Notes under the pieces: generated by a model
Seen by the model: the letters and a program-made list of their open reading frames with translations, nothing else
The model's database searches: none
What the model was told of the DNA's origin: nothing
Position numbers and translations under genes: made by a program
Assembly: GCA_013697955.1 (NCBI GenBank)
Contig: JACCVV010000086.1
Coordinates: 41,647-105,646 of the forward strand
Reading direction: 5' to 3'
DNA length: 64,000 bases
Source: Tatlockia sp.
GTDB lineage: Bacteria > Pseudomonadota > Gammaproteobacteria > Legionellales > Legionellaceae
Part shown: positions 1 through 8,889 of the stretch, in pieces
How positions within the stretch are numbered: position 1 is the stretch's first letter
How the letters are laid out: each line of letters opens with the position of its first letter

Positions 1-1
1 A

Positions 2-952
2 GTTCAGTTGGGTGCCCTTCTATTCTTTTGCACAATGATTGGCTATCATTTTTATTGTCAGAAAAAAGATAATCTTGCAGGTATTTTTTGGGGTTTAATC
101 ATTGCAATAAAACTATTCCCAGCCTTGTTATTTTTTTTGGTTTTAAAGCAAGGTCGCGACCGGGTTTTTTTAGTGATGCTAACTACTTTTTTGCTGGCTT
201 GTTTAATTCCTTTGTTATTTTATGGCCCTACGATATACGACCAATATTTTTCTATGATCTCGGTTATTTATTGGTACGGCGATAGCTGGAATGCATCGAT
301 TTTTGGATACATTTTTCGGCTGATTATGGATCTGGGTCAGCCAGGAAAATCATTGCTGGGAATTAAAAGTCTATATCTTTTGTTATTTTTTATTTTACTA
401 GCCTGCTACTTATTTGCCTTAGGACCAAAAGAAATACCCGGAAATTCAAAGCAAATTAATCACCAACCATTTTGTCTAACGTTGACCATGATGGTTTTAA
501 TGAGTCCCTTTGGTTGGCTTTATTATTTTTCTCTATTAATTTTCCCTTTAATTTTGACAGGTACCATCGTTTTTCAAGAAAAATCCAAAACTTTATTACC
601 GCTTATGATCTGGGTGGGCTGTTTTTTCCTACTCGATTTCCCTCAAGCTTATATGATTGGTAAACAAATACCGAATTTTAATCAAAAAATAGGTCTTTTT
701 TCGTTCTATTTTTATGGGTTGGTATTATTGAATTTGATTGTCATTTTCAGGCCAATACTAAAGGGTTTTAATGAGATTAATATCTCTGTTGTTAAAAGTA
801 ATGAGAAAAAAAATACGGCTTTAACTATCCTTGTGTTTATTCTGCTTTTTGGTCTAGTAGTACCTTTTAACAGTTTCCTTATGCGAATTTCTATAGGTGG
901 CCACGGGGTCTTTGATCCAAGTGATTTGGATAAATTACTAAGAGAAAATTAG
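2..952 (+). CDS. GT87-type polytopic glycosyltransferase, 5' end cut by window
   Basis: This is the C-terminal two thirds of an integral-membrane protein of the DUF2029/glycosyltransferase family 87 type (polyprenyl-phosphate-sugar-dependent mannosyltransferase-like enzymes). The reading frame is open to the left edge and has no ATG near it. Its first visible residues align with about residue 147 of the next gene, so roughly 145 residues lie outside the window. Many hydrophobic helices are visible. Family-like blocks shared with the neighbour include FWGLIIA, YWYGDSWNASIFGY and LTLTMMVLMSPFGWLYYFSLL. The sugar, acceptor and pathway cannot be told from the sequence. It ends 1 nt before the next gene, which suggests co-transcription. 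Confidence 0.75.
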   Translation, partial: VQLGALLFFCTMIGYHFYCQKKDNLAGIFWGLIIAIKLFPALLFFLVLKQGRDRVFLVMLTTFLLACLIPLLFYGPTIYDQYFSMISVIYWYGDSWNASIFGYIFRLIMDLGQPGKSLLGIKSLYLLLFFILLACYLFALGPKEIPGNSKQINHQPFCLTLTMMVLMSPFGWLYYFSLLIFPLILTGTIVFQEKSKTLLPLMIWVGCFFLLDFPQAYMIGKQIPNFNQKIGLFSFYFYGLVLLNLIVIFRPILKGFNEINISVVKSNEKKNTALTILVFILLFGLVVPFNSFLMRISIGGHGVFDPSDLDKLLREN

Positions 953-953
953 G

Positions 954-2258
954 ATGACCTTTCGTAAACGGATTTTTAATCTCAATTCGGTACTTTTATT
1001 AGCTCTTTCGGGTCTCTATTGTTTGCTATTTTTTGCGGTTTTATCTCAGCTTAAATTACAAGATTTTACTTCTTTTTATGCGGCTTTAATCAACTACACT
1101 AACCTGGACAATCCCTACAGCAAATTAACTTCAAATTTTTTACCTAATCATACAAAATTAACAGCAAACCTAAATCCACCTTTTGTTTTATTGGCTTTCT
1201 GTTTTTTAACAAAATTTTCCTACCAAACTGCCTTAATTATTTGGCTTTTTTTATCTCTTATTTTGGGATTAGTTGGCGCGTGGATTGCCTTTTATTATTC
1301 CTTTTCAAACGATTTTTTAAAATCGTATATGATTTTATTGATGGTTATTTTTCTATCTTTTTTTTCAACAATAATCAATATTTCTGTAGGTCAAATGGGT
1401 TTGATATTATTGTTTTTTGTGATGGCCGGTTATCATTTTTATCTGATAAAACAAGACACACTTTGTGGAATTTTTTGGGGACTAATTATTGCCGCCAAAT
1501 TTTTCCCTGCTCTGCTCTTAATTTTTGCTTTGAAACAAAGGCGAATGAAAGTCTTTTATGCCATGTTAATGACTTTGACTTTAGCCTTTTTATTAGCTTA
1601 TTTTATCAATGGACGAATAATTTACAGTCAATATTTTGCAATGATGTCACAGGTTTTCTGGTATGGCGATAATTGGAATGCCTCTATCTTTGGCTATTTT
1701 TACCGTCTGTTTTTTCAAGCCCAATCACCTCAAGATCTCATGTTTTTGCAGCAAATAGTTTATGTTTTTCTGTCGATTATTTGCTTATTTTTCTACCTGA
1801 AAAATCTTGGATTTTCGGGTTTCAAAGTAGTTAATCATCAACCTTTTTGTCTAACTTTAACTATGATGTTACTTATGAGCCCTTTTGGATGGCTTTATTA
1901 TTTTCCTTTATTAATTTTTCCACTTTGTTTGCTTTATGGTAAAGCTTATAACGAATTAAATTTCTCAATTAAATCAATGCTAATATTATTAATTATCTTA
2001 TTTTTAATTGGCATTCCTCAAAACTATATCAACCAAAAAAATATGGATTTACTTTCCGCAAAAATTATTTTCTTTTCTTTCTATTTCTATGGGCTGCTTT
2101 TATTGAATTATCTATGCCTGAGAAAGGATAAAATGCCCGGCAATTTGGAGCTCATTTATTATGCTGAAAATGCGCCATTTATCAGGATTACCTTGTTCAT
2201 TCTAATCTTTAATTTGGTTATAACTGCTTTAAGATTCTTCCTAGAGTATCTGAATTGA
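954..2258 (+). CDS. GT87-type polytopic glycosyltransferase (paralogue of preceding gene)
   Basis: A 434-residue multi-pass membrane protein of the DUF2029/GT87 kind. These enzymes are thought to transfer a sugar from a lipid-linked donor on the outer face of the inner membrane. It begins with a cytoplasmic KRIFN segment followed by a first helix, and has about ten hydrophobic segments. The blocks GIFWGLIIAAKFFPALLL, WYGDNWNASIFGYFYRL and LMSPFGWLYYFPLLIFPL are near-identical to the upstream gene, so the two are a tandem duplication. The start is the ATG 1 nt after the preceding stop. GT87 membership is from motif style only; the substrate is unknown. Confidence 0.75.
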   Translation: MTFRKRIFNLNSVLLLALSGLYCLLFFAVLSQLKLQDFTSFYAALINYTNLDNPYSKLTSNFLPNHTKLTANLNPPFVLLAFCFLTKFSYQTALIIWLFLSLILGLVGAWIAFYYSFSNDFLKSYMILLMVIFLSFFSTIINISVGQMGLILLFFVMAGYHFYLIKQDTLCGIFWGLIIAAKFFPALLLIFALKQRRMKVFYAMLMTLTLAFLLAYFINGRIIYSQYFAMMSQVFWYGDNWNASIFGYFYRLFFQAQSPQDLMFLQQIVYVFLSIICLFFYLKNLGFSGFKVVNHQPFCLTLTMMLLMSPFGWLYYFPLLIFPLCLLYGKAYNELNFSIKSMLILLIILFLIGIPQNYINQKNMDLLSAKIIFFSFYFYGLLLLNYLCLRKDKMPGNLELIYYAENAPFIRITLFILIFNLVITALRFFLEYLN

Positions 2259-2327
2259 CAAATCACTATTCGAGAGCTAACGTTAAACGAAGGTGTATTT
2301 TAAATTTTTTATAAAAGTTAAGCCAAT

Positions 2328-3074
2328 ATGATTGATTTAAGCATTCATACCCAACCCGATGACGAAAGCTGCGGCCCTACAAGCCTCCATGCTCTTTACC
2401 AATTTTATGGTTTGGATATTGAACTTGCTCAGGTAATAAAAGGTATTGAACGATCTCACTCAGGGGGAACTTTAGCTCCTATGTTGGGAAAACATGCTTT
2501 AAAACTTAATTTTTCCGCCATCATTTATGTTAATAATGTTAATTTATTTGATCCCACCTGGTTTGATCCTGCTAATGGTGAATCAGTTTGGGACAATTTG
2601 GCTGGTAAAATTTCTGCTCAAATGCAGCACAAAACCGAGACAAGATTTGTTCAGGAAAGTCAGGCTTATCTAGAATTTTTAGAGCTTGGAGGTCAAATTC
2701 GTTTCCGCACTTTAAACCTAAGCTTGCTAAAAAAATATTTTCTTCAAAATATCCCAATTTTAACCGGCCTAAGCGCCACCTATCTCTACCGTTGTTCACG
2801 TGAACTCTATAATGAAAAAGGTGAAGCCCTTTACGACGATATTCGAGGAACGCCCTGCGGTCATTTTGTTGTGCTCTGCGGTTATGATGAATCTAAAAGA
2901 AACATTGTTGTGGCTGATCCGCATCGAGCAAACCCTATTTCGCATGACAACTATTATTTAGTAAGCTCGACCCGCTTAATTAATTCAATCTTACTTGGCG
3001 TTTTAACTTATGACGCCAATTTACTGATAATTCAACCAAAGGTAATGAATGCAAACCATAATCGTAACCGATGA
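2328..3074 (+). CDS. C39-like papain-fold cysteine peptidase of amidoligase cluster
   Basis: A 248-residue protein with the double-glycine/C39-type papain fold. Cys15 sits in DDESCGPTSL, the usual catalytic position. The C-terminal part has GHFVVLCGYD followed by VVADPH, supplying the histidine and aspartate. No signal peptide or membrane segment is seen, so it should act in the cytoplasm. It opens a four-gene operon: its last 26 nt overlap the RimK-like ligase. In C39 families the enzyme cuts peptide or isopeptide bonds after glycine-like sites. Here I infer it trims or recycles the product of the two ligases downstream. It could also be an acyl-transfer enzyme. Confidence 0.7.
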   Translation: MIDLSIHTQPDDESCGPTSLHALYQFYGLDIELAQVIKGIERSHSGGTLAPMLGKHALKLNFSAIIYVNNVNLFDPTWFDPANGESVWDNLAGKISAQMQHKTETRFVQESQAYLEFLELGGQIRFRTLNLSLLKKYFLQNIPILTGLSATYLYRCSRELYNEKGEALYDDIRGTPCGHFVVLCGYDESKRNIVVADPHRANPISHDNYYLVSSTRLINSILLGVLTYDANLLIIQPKVMNANHNRNR

Positions 3075-4503
3075 CGCAGTAGACTGGGAATTTCTAAATC
3101 CACAAGCTGCAATTATAAATGCTACTGATTATTTATCGAACGAAAATTACCATCAAGCTAAATCTTTAAGAGTGATTAACCTCTGCCGTTCTTATGAGCA
3201 TCAAACCATTGGCTATTATGTATCGCTTCTTGCGCAAGCAAGAGATCATAAGATTTTACCCTCTGTCGATAGTATTCAGGATGTACTTTCCGCGAGTTTA
3301 TCCAAATTTATTTCGCAAGATGTTGATGATGAAATACAACATTGTTTGCATGATATTAAAACAGAAGAATTCGTATTTTCGCTTTATTTTGGTCAAAACA
3401 TGGCAAAACGCCATACCACTCTTGCTAAAAAATTGCATGGATTATTCCCACTACCCTTGATTCGCTTTACCTTTGAATTAAAAAAACAATGGCGGATAAA
3501 AAGTTTACAACCCCTGTCCTTTGCGGATATTCCAATTAATCATATGAAATTTATGCAGGGCGCAGCTGAGAGTTATCTATCTAAAAAACGCTACCATCAA
3601 TGGCGCAAAAAACAACGCTTTCACGATATGGCTATCCTTGTAGATCCTACGGAATTGAATGCGCCTTCCAACAAAAAAGCCCTTGATATCTTTGTAAACG
3701 TCGGTGAATCGATGGGTTTAAATGTTGATTTTATCGAAAAAAACGATTCTAAAACTATTGCCGAATACGATGCTTTATTCATTCGCGCAACCACGGCGGT
3801 GAACCATTATACTTACCGAATGGCAAGACGTGCCGAACAGGAAAATTTAGTAGTTATTGATGATCCCCAATCCATCCTTAAATGCACTAACAAGGTTTAT
3901 CTTGCTGAATTAATGCGCTCGCATCAAATTTTAACACCGCCAACCACCTTCATCAGCAAATACGACAAAGAGATACCCAAAATTGAATTCCCCTGTGTGC
4001 TAAAACGTCCAGATTCAGCTTTTTCGCATGGCGTAATCAAACTTGACCATGAAAAAGATTTACATAAATCATTAACCCAATTCTTTAAAGTTTCGGATTT
4101 GGTATTAATTCAACCTTTCATTCCTACAGAATTTGACTGGCGAATCGGCGTTTTAGACAATAAACCAATTTTCGCCTGCCGCTACTTCATGGCCCAAAAT
4201 CATTGGCAAATTTACAATTGGGATGAAAATGCCAAAATTGTTCAAGGCGGTCATGAAACGGTGACTTTAAATAACGTGCCTGACGCGGTCACAAAAACAG
4301 CACTTAAATGTACGCGTCTTATCGGTGATGGGCTTTATGGAGTAGATATTAAAAGTCATGGTGATAAACATTTTGTCATTGAGGTAAATGATAATCCAAA
4401 TATTGATTTTGGTATTGAAGATCAAGTTTTAGGTGAAGCCCTTTATGAACAAGTAATGAATGTCTTTTTACAACGTATTCGCAGGAAGCATGGTTATGTC
4501 TGA
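3049..4503 (+). CDS. RimK-like ATP-grasp carboxylate-amine ligase
   Basis: A 484-residue protein. The N-terminal ~200 residues resemble the pre-ATP-grasp region of large RimK-like proteins (VINLCRSYEHQTIGYYVSLL, RDHKILPS). A RimK-type ATP-grasp fold follows at about 220-480: NKVYLAELMRSH, PCVLKRPDSAFSHGVIK (ATP-binding lysine region), DLVLIQPFIPTEFDWRIGVL, and the metal site FVIEVNDNPNIDFGIE. The family joins amino groups to carboxylates with ATP, classically glutamate onto an acceptor. It is longer than E. coli RimK (about 300), so it is unlikely to be the S6-modifying enzyme. It overlaps both neighbours, which suggests coupled translation and a joint task. Confidence 0.8.
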   Translation: MQTIIVTDDAVDWEFLNPQAAIINATDYLSNENYHQAKSLRVINLCRSYEHQTIGYYVSLLAQARDHKILPSVDSIQDVLSASLSKFISQDVDDEIQHCLHDIKTEEFVFSLYFGQNMAKRHTTLAKKLHGLFPLPLIRFTFELKKQWRIKSLQPLSFADIPINHMKFMQGAAESYLSKKRYHQWRKKQRFHDMAILVDPTELNAPSNKKALDIFVNVGESMGLNVDFIEKNDSKTIAEYDALFIRATTAVNHYTYRMARRAEQENLVVIDDPQSILKCTNKVYLAELMRSHQILTPPTTFISKYDKEIPKIEFPCVLKRPDSAFSHGVIKLDHEKDLHKSLTQFFKVSDLVLIQPFIPTEFDWRIGVLDNKPIFACRYFMAQNHWQIYNWDENAKIVQGGHETVTLNNVPDAVTKTALKCTRLIGDGLYGVDIKSHGDKHFVIEVNDNPNIDFGIEDQVLGEALYEQVMNVFLQRIRRKHGYV

Positions 4504-5719
4504 TTTTTCGATTTTTTCTGTCTTGGGTATTGAAATAGAGTACATGTTGGTTGATCGCGACACTCTAAATGTACAGCCGGTTAGCGATGTAATTTTAAAG
4601 TCCTTAGCGGGCAAATTGGTCAATGAGATTGCGCTTGAAGATATCGCAATAAGCAATGAATTAGTGATGCATGTTCTTGAACTGAAAAACAATGGACCCA
4701 AACCACCCAATGCGCCCATCGCTCAACAGTTTCAACAAGCCATCAACTCATTACAGCCATTACTAGCTCAACATAACTTGCTCTTACTCCCTGGAGGTGC
4801 TCATCCGTGGATGGATCCTCTTAAAGAAACTAAACGTTGGCCGCATGGCGATATGGCTATTTATCGCCAATATGATTCAATTTTTAATTGTCAGGGTCAT
4901 GGTTGGTCTAATTTGCAAAGCATGCATGTCAATTTACCCTTTGCCAATGATGAGGAATTTAGCCAACTTCATAATGCAATTCGTTTAATACTGCCATTAT
5001 TACCAGCTTTAGCGGCAAGCAGTCCTTTCCTTGAGGGACACAAAACGGGACTCAAGGATTCACGCCTGTATTTTTATGGGAAAAATCAGCAGAAAGTACC
5101 GTCAATTAGCGGCAACATTATTCCAGAATTTATTCAGTCACAAGCCGAATATGAGAAAAATATTTTAGAACCAATGTACCAAGCAATTAGCAGCTATGAT
5201 CCGGAAGGCATTTTACAATACGAATGGCTTAACTCCAGAGCTGCTATTCCTAAATTTAATTATAAAGCGATTGAAATCCGTATTCTCGATTCGCAGGAAT
5301 GCGTGCAAGCTGATATCTCAATCGCTTTGGCCATTCATGCTATTTTAAAAAACTGGCAAAATAATTCTCATTACTATTTGGATAATCCCTGCGATAGCCA
5401 ACGACTTCGCATTGTTTATGACCAGGCGATTAAAGAAGGCCAAGCACTTTTAGTCGATGATTCAGAATTATGCGCACAATGGCAATTACCCAAACGCCAG
5501 ATGACGGGTACTGAACTTTGGTCGATGCTTATTGAGCGAGTGAGTACTGAACTGGATAGCACAACGCAACGCACACTGGAATACCTATTAAGTCAGGGCA
5601 ATCTTAGTGAACGGCTATTAAAAGCTTGTGGATCTGAGTCTAGTAAGGCGACCTTATCCCGAGTTTATCGACAATTGGGATATTGCCTTCAGACTAACCA
5701 ACTCTTTAATCCCTCATGA
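4496..5719 (+). CDS. GCS2-family carboxylate-amine ligase (glutamate-cysteine ligase-like)
   Basis: About 407 residues of the GCS2 (YbdK-like) glutamine-synthetase-fold ligases. Near the N-terminus GIEIEYMLVDRD carries the metal-binding glutamates; later come SMHVNLPF, PSISGNIIP, WLNSRAAIPKF and AIEIRILDSQEC. An upstream in-frame ATG at 4460 exists. I prefer 4496 because AGGA at 4483-4486 lies 9 nt before it and the family usually begins a few residues before the GxExE motif. It overlaps the RimK-like gene by 8 nt. The reaction is ATP-dependent amide bond formation, classically gamma-glutamyl plus amine. The actual substrate pair here is unknown. Confidence 0.75.
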   Translation: MSDFSIFSVLGIEIEYMLVDRDTLNVQPVSDVILKSLAGKLVNEIALEDIAISNELVMHVLELKNNGPKPPNAPIAQQFQQAINSLQPLLAQHNLLLLPGGAHPWMDPLKETKRWPHGDMAIYRQYDSIFNCQGHGWSNLQSMHVNLPFANDEEFSQLHNAIRLILPLLPALAASSPFLEGHKTGLKDSRLYFYGKNQQKVPSISGNIIPEFIQSQAEYEKNILEPMYQAISSYDPEGILQYEWLNSRAAIPKFNYKAIEIRILDSQECVQADISIALAIHAILKNWQNNSHYYLDNPCDSQRLRIVYDQAIKEGQALLVDDSELCAQWQLPKRQMTGTELWSMLIERVSTELDSTTQRTLEYLLSQGNLSERLLKACGSESSKATLSRVYRQLGYCLQTNQLFNPS

Positions 5720-6429
5720 AAAAAATTGCATTGGTGATCTCTTGTGAACATGCTGTTAACACTGTTCCTGAAGAATATCAGTCGTTGTTTGAGCCTCATC
5801 ACCAGCTGTTGAAAACGCATAGAGGAATTGATTTTGGTTCAAAGGCAATCGCAACTGCATTTTACAGAACTTTTAATTGTGATTTTGTGCAGGCAAAGGC
5901 AACTCGCTTACTAATTGATTGTAATCGCAGCCTGCATCATCGTTCCTGTTTTTCAGAAATAACCAAAGGCCTTTCCAGAGAAGAAAAAGAGAAGATCGTC
6001 AGGCAATATTATTTGCCTTTCCGTGAAGAAGTTGAAACCAGCATAAAAAAACTTATAAAAAAAGGAATGCGGGTTTTACATCTTTCAATACACAGCTTTA
6101 CGCCAACCCTAGATGAAGTTGAACGAAATGTAGACGTCGGTTTTCTTTATGATCCCAAACGTGCGCTTGAAAAAAAGCTGGCAAAGCTCTGGCAACAAGA
6201 AATGAAAATGCTGAATAACCATCTCCGGCTGCGCTTAAATAGCCCTTATCGTGGCATAACAGATGGCTTTCCCACAGCTCTTAGAAAAAAATATGCAGAA
6301 GCTGACTACATTGGTATTGAAATTGAATCCAACCAAAAGCTAATCGCTGACCCTATCTTTCTTGATTATTTGAGCGAATTTTTACCGCAGAGTTTGAGAA
6401 AAACTCTCAACCAACAAGAAGCAGACTAA
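5716..6429 (+). CDS. N-formylglutamate amidohydrolase-family hydrolase
   Basis: A 237-residue N-formylglutamate amidohydrolase (FGase) family protein, a zinc amidase fold. Visible blocks are ALVISCEHAVNTVP (metal ligand Glu-His), THRGIDFGSKAIA, ATRLLIDCNRS and HLSIHSFTPTLD (second His). In hut operons this family releases glutamate from formylglutamate, but no histidine-utilisation gene is near. Instead it closes the amidoligase operon with an ATGA overlap to the GCS2 gene. I infer it hydrolyses an amide on the product or an intermediate of the two ligases. Confidence 0.75.
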   Translation: MKKIALVISCEHAVNTVPEEYQSLFEPHHQLLKTHRGIDFGSKAIATAFYRTFNCDFVQAKATRLLIDCNRSLHHRSCFSEITKGLSREEKEKIVRQYYLPFREEVETSIKKLIKKGMRVLHLSIHSFTPTLDEVERNVDVGFLYDPKRALEKKLAKLWQQEMKMLNNHLRLRLNSPYRGITDGFPTALRKKYAEADYIGIEIESNQKLIADPIFLDYLSEFLPQSLRKTLNQQEAD

Positions 6430-6498
6430 TTTAAATGGAAGGTCATTTCTAATTATCTGTTAAATTGCAGTCGTATTTTCAACTTTATGATATCGCAG

Positions 6499-6517
6499 CA
6501 AAAGGCCTCTCGGCCTC
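6499..6517 (-). terminator. Short GGCC hairpin, likely terminator of the outer-membrane protein gene
   Basis: A 5-bp stem AGGCC/GGCCT with a four-base loop, followed on the minus strand by four T. It lies just after the stop of the minus-strand gene at 6522 and between two convergent genes. It is short and could serve either strand weakly. Confidence 0.4.
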
Positions 6518-6521
6518 AGAT

Positions 6522-7211
6522 TTATTTTATATAAGCTTTTATTGGAACACCGAATTTATAAATAACCCCGAAGGCCACTTGCGCTGAATTGGGTATAATT
6601 CGCGTGCTTTTAGTCACATTGCCCATTGGCTCAAAGACTCTGCTTTTAATATCATTGTAATGAATCTGACTATAATCCATCATAAAAACCCATCGATCCG
6701 TTATATCTTGCCTCAATCCCAAACCATAACGTAGGCCATCTCGATTAAGAGAATTTGAACGGATTGTAGGATCAGATTCCCTAATTTTTATGCGCCCATT
6801 AGCATAGGCAATTCGGCCATAAAATAGCGTATCTGGTCTGAGATAAAATCCTGGCAAAATACTGATGCCCTCAGAGTGAGGGATGGTAAAGGTTGTTTTT
6901 GAAAAATTATTATTTAAAAACTCTTCATTTGTGAGCTTATATTTAACAGAACTGATATTAGCATTCCCCTCAGCAGCTATATAAAACCGATTAAAAGTCC
7001 AACTATAACCCGCGAATAGGGTTCCAAATCCCCCAGTTCCTGCAAAATGATTATGATCTTCTACATAGAAAGTTAAAGGCCGCACGACATCCGACTTTTG
7101 ACTAAAACTAGCGCCTTCAGGTCCTAAACCAGCACCGATATAGAATCCTGAAAAACAAGGGCCTGCAGCTAATATTGAAAGAACAGCGGCTATTTTGGTT
7201 TTCCTTAACAT
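6522..7211 (-). CDS. Outer-membrane beta-barrel protein (porin-like)
   Basis: A 229-residue protein with a Sec signal peptide (MLRKTKIAAVLSILAAGPCFS) and then GFYIGAGLG, the typical start of small eight-strand OmpA/Opa-like barrels. Alternating aromatic strands recur (GTLFAGYSWTFNRFYIAAEG, LRYGLGLRQDITDRWVFMMDYSQIHY, NSAQVAFGVIYKFG). The C-terminus is not the standard terminal phenylalanine but YIK, slightly beyond a final strand. It is monocistronic, with a convergent neighbour downstream. The function may be structural, adhesive or host-facing; nothing in the sequence decides this. Confidence 0.7.
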   Translation of the reverse strand: MLRKTKIAAVLSILAAGPCFSGFYIGAGLGPEGASFSQKSDVVRPLTFYVEDHNHFAGTGGFGTLFAGYSWTFNRFYIAAEGNANISSVKYKLTNEEFLNNNFSKTTFTIPHSEGISILPGFYLRPDTLFYGRIAYANGRIKIRESDPTIRSNSLNRDGLRYGLGLRQDITDRWVFMMDYSQIHYNDIKSRVFEPMGNVTKSTRIIPNSAQVAFGVIYKFGVPIKAYIK

Positions 7212-7277
7212 TGTTTTCCTTAACGATTTAGGATAGGCAGAATAAATTTTATATCAGTAAGCCTGATTCTTTACAAG

Positions 7278-7742
7278 TTAGCTAATACCGATATAAATCT
7301 CAATTTCATCTGCGCCTCTATATAATTCAAAATCAGAAATAAAAGAGCGTTTGTGGTTTTGATTTTCACCGAAATAAATCCAGATTCTTTGCCAGACGGA
7401 AATTACAACTGCAGGCATGATTCCTTTTCCAGAAAACATTAGATAATTTCCCGCAACAATGGACACCGAATTAAGCTCAGGCGATATTAGTTCTGAATTG
7501 CCCGATACACCAGCTGTCACTTGATAATAACCGTTAGCGTCGGAATCATAATCAGAGTAAACCCCATAAATTAAAGGAGTGGGTTCTTCTTGAAAATCGA
7601 CAAGCCCCCTGCTCATGAATTGCTGCCAAAGAGTTGGCAATTTCGCAGTCAGAGGATTAAATTCCTCAGAATTTCTAGTTCTTACACTCAAACCAGTTAC
7701 ACCAAAACCATCAATAGCGATCTTTTTTGGATCATTTATCAT
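7278..7742 (-). CDS. GyrI-like / Cass2-type small-molecule-binding protein
   Basis: A 154-residue stand-alone effector-binding domain of the GyrI-like/AraC-E-bind type, with no DNA-binding part. Typical features are GLSVRTRNSEEF near the N-terminus, LWQQFMSRGL, YGVYSDYDSDANGYYQVTAGV, an AGNYLMFSGKG strand, a conserved VWQRIW helix, and the C-terminal DFELY...EIEIYIGI. Such proteins bind amphipathic or cationic compounds in a central cleft, sometimes as drug sinks or isomerases. It is divergent from the MoCo-carrier-like gene. The 92-bp gap holds a perfect TGACA-gattt-TGTCA palindrome (7790-7804) that could be an operator. Confidence 0.7.
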   Translation of the reverse strand: MINDPKKIAIDGFGVTGLSVRTRNSEEFNPLTAKLPTLWQQFMSRGLVDFQEEPTPLIYGVYSDYDSDANGYYQVTAGVSGNSELISPELNSVSIVAGNYLMFSGKGIMPAVVISVWQRIWIYFGENQNHKRSFISDFELYRGADEIEIYIGIS

Positions 7743-7834
7743 TCAAAACTCCCTATAATTTGTAAAAAAATGATTATAGCAAAGGACAATGACAGATTTT
7801 GTCAGTAGTGTTTTAAATTAATGAGGGGATAAAT

Positions 7835-8314
7835 ATGATAAAAAAAATACTGTCAGGCGGACAAACAGGTGTTGATCAGGCAGCACTCTTAATAGCTCAA
7901 AAAACGGGAATTACAATAGGCGGATGGTGCCCCAAAGGTGGGTGCGATGAAAATGGTAAATCTATTTTAATCAAATACTCTAACCTGAAAGAAACAAAAA
8001 CTGCAAATCCCAAAGAAAGAACAAAATTAAATATTCACGATTCGGACGGAACCTTAGTAATTGTCCCAAATTGGCCTTTAGAAAAAATAAAAGATGGAAC
8101 TGTTTTAACTATTGACCATGCGAAAAATCTAAATAAACCCTGTTTGATAATCAGTTTAAATGATCAAAAAGAAGCTGATTATCTTTTCATAAAATGGATC
8201 GAAGACAACAACATTGAAATTTTAAACATTGCTGGCCCCCGAGAATCGAATAGTCCAGGAATTTTCAAACTCTCCTGCGAATTGTTGCTAAGTTTATTAG
8301 GCAAAGTGCGGTGA
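7835..8314 (+). CDS. SLOG-superfamily putative molybdenum-carrier-like protein
   Basis: A 159-residue Rossmann-like protein of the putative molybdenum carrier family. It starts with KKILSGGQTGVDQAAL, the glycine-rich nucleotide-binding loop, followed by GGWCPKGGCDENG. HDSDGTLVIVP forms the second core strand, and the late block NIAGPRESNSPGI is also family-typical. The family belongs to the SLOG nucleotide-binding superfamily. A true molybdenum-cofactor role is based on distant resemblance only, and no moa/moe gene is nearby. A strong ribosome site (GAGGGG) precedes the ATG. Confidence 0.7.
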   Translation: MIKKILSGGQTGVDQAALLIAQKTGITIGGWCPKGGCDENGKSILIKYSNLKETKTANPKERTKLNIHDSDGTLVIVPNWPLEKIKDGTVLTIDHAKNLNKPCLIISLNDQKEADYLFIKWIEDNNIEILNIAGPRESNSPGIFKLSCELLLSLLGKVR

Positions 8315-8670
8315 AAATTTACTAACTCCAAGATCAGAATCTCGATTTTTGTAGAGTCTATTTGAATTTATGTAACAAATTATTAAACCAAAGTTTTTTT
8401 CGACCCAATAAAAATAGAAAATTTAACCGATCCTTTTCGACTCTTTGGAAATTAGTTATTAGTGTTTAAAAACCGATTTAGATTTCTGGCCACGAGTACT
8501 AAAGCAGTGCAAATAGCAACTTAGCTACTCTTGGATAGTTAGTTTACTTCTGAGAAATGCCAATAAATCTCTAGTGTTGCTTAATCCGGTTTAATTGTCC
8601 TATGTCATCGCTAAACCTAATCTAACTGAATTCTATACATTCCCGACTTACTTAATACCACAATTTAGAC
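8315..8670. other. 356-bp intergenic region without recognised genes
   Basis: An AT-rich stretch between the convergent SLOG and csrA genes. I looked for a tRNA cloverleaf, a T-run hairpin and short ORFs with ribosome sites and found none convincing. Confidence 0.5.
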
Positions 8671-8889
8671 TTACTCAATTTGATCCAAGTGAAAAAGGTT
8701 AAATTTAGCGTCTTGATGATTCTTTTTTTCTTGAATGATACGTTTATAAATTTCCTCACGAAATACCTCAATATCCTTAGGTGCCTCAATTCCACAACGA
8801 ATCTGATTTCCTTTAATATCTAAAATAGTGATGGCAATAACTTCACCGATTATGAACGATTCGCCGACTCTTCTTGTTAAAACAAGCAT
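8671..8889 (-). CDS. csrA: CsrA-family RNA-binding regulator, divergent paralogue
   Basis: A 72-residue CsrA/RsmA protein: a dimer that binds GGA motifs in mRNA leaders and controls translation and stability. Key family residues are visible: [11 protein letters not shown] (Leu4, Arg6, Arg7), [23 protein letters not shown] with Arg44 in place. Position 43, normally His, is Phe, and the tail [16 protein letters not shown] is unusual. Legionella relatives carry several csrA copies, some on integrated elements. The divergence and the accessory neighbours suggest an extra copy rather than the housekeeping one. It is transcribed away from the HTH regulator at 9081. Confidence 0.85.
   Translation of the reverse strand: MLVLTRRVGESFIIGEVIAITILDIKGNQIRCGIEAPKDIEVFREEIYKRIIQEKKNHQDAKFNLFHLDQIE

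Noticed and set aside
3049..4503. RimK acting on ribosomal protein S6
   Set aside because: The protein is about 180 residues longer than E. coli RimK and sits in an operon with peptidase, GCS2 and FGase genes.
5716..6429. Histidine-degradation role (hutG) for the FGase-like gene
   Set aside because: No other hut gene is in reach, and the gene is fused by overlap to an amidoligase operon.
8315..8670. Possible tRNA or small RNA in the gap
   Set aside because: No cloverleaf, no terminator-like hairpin and no conserved element could be recognised.
8671..8889. Treating this csrA as the housekeeping copy
   Set aside because: Its sequence departs from the typical gammaproteobacterial CsrA at several places, and its neighbours are accessory genes. 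The decision needs the rest of the genome.
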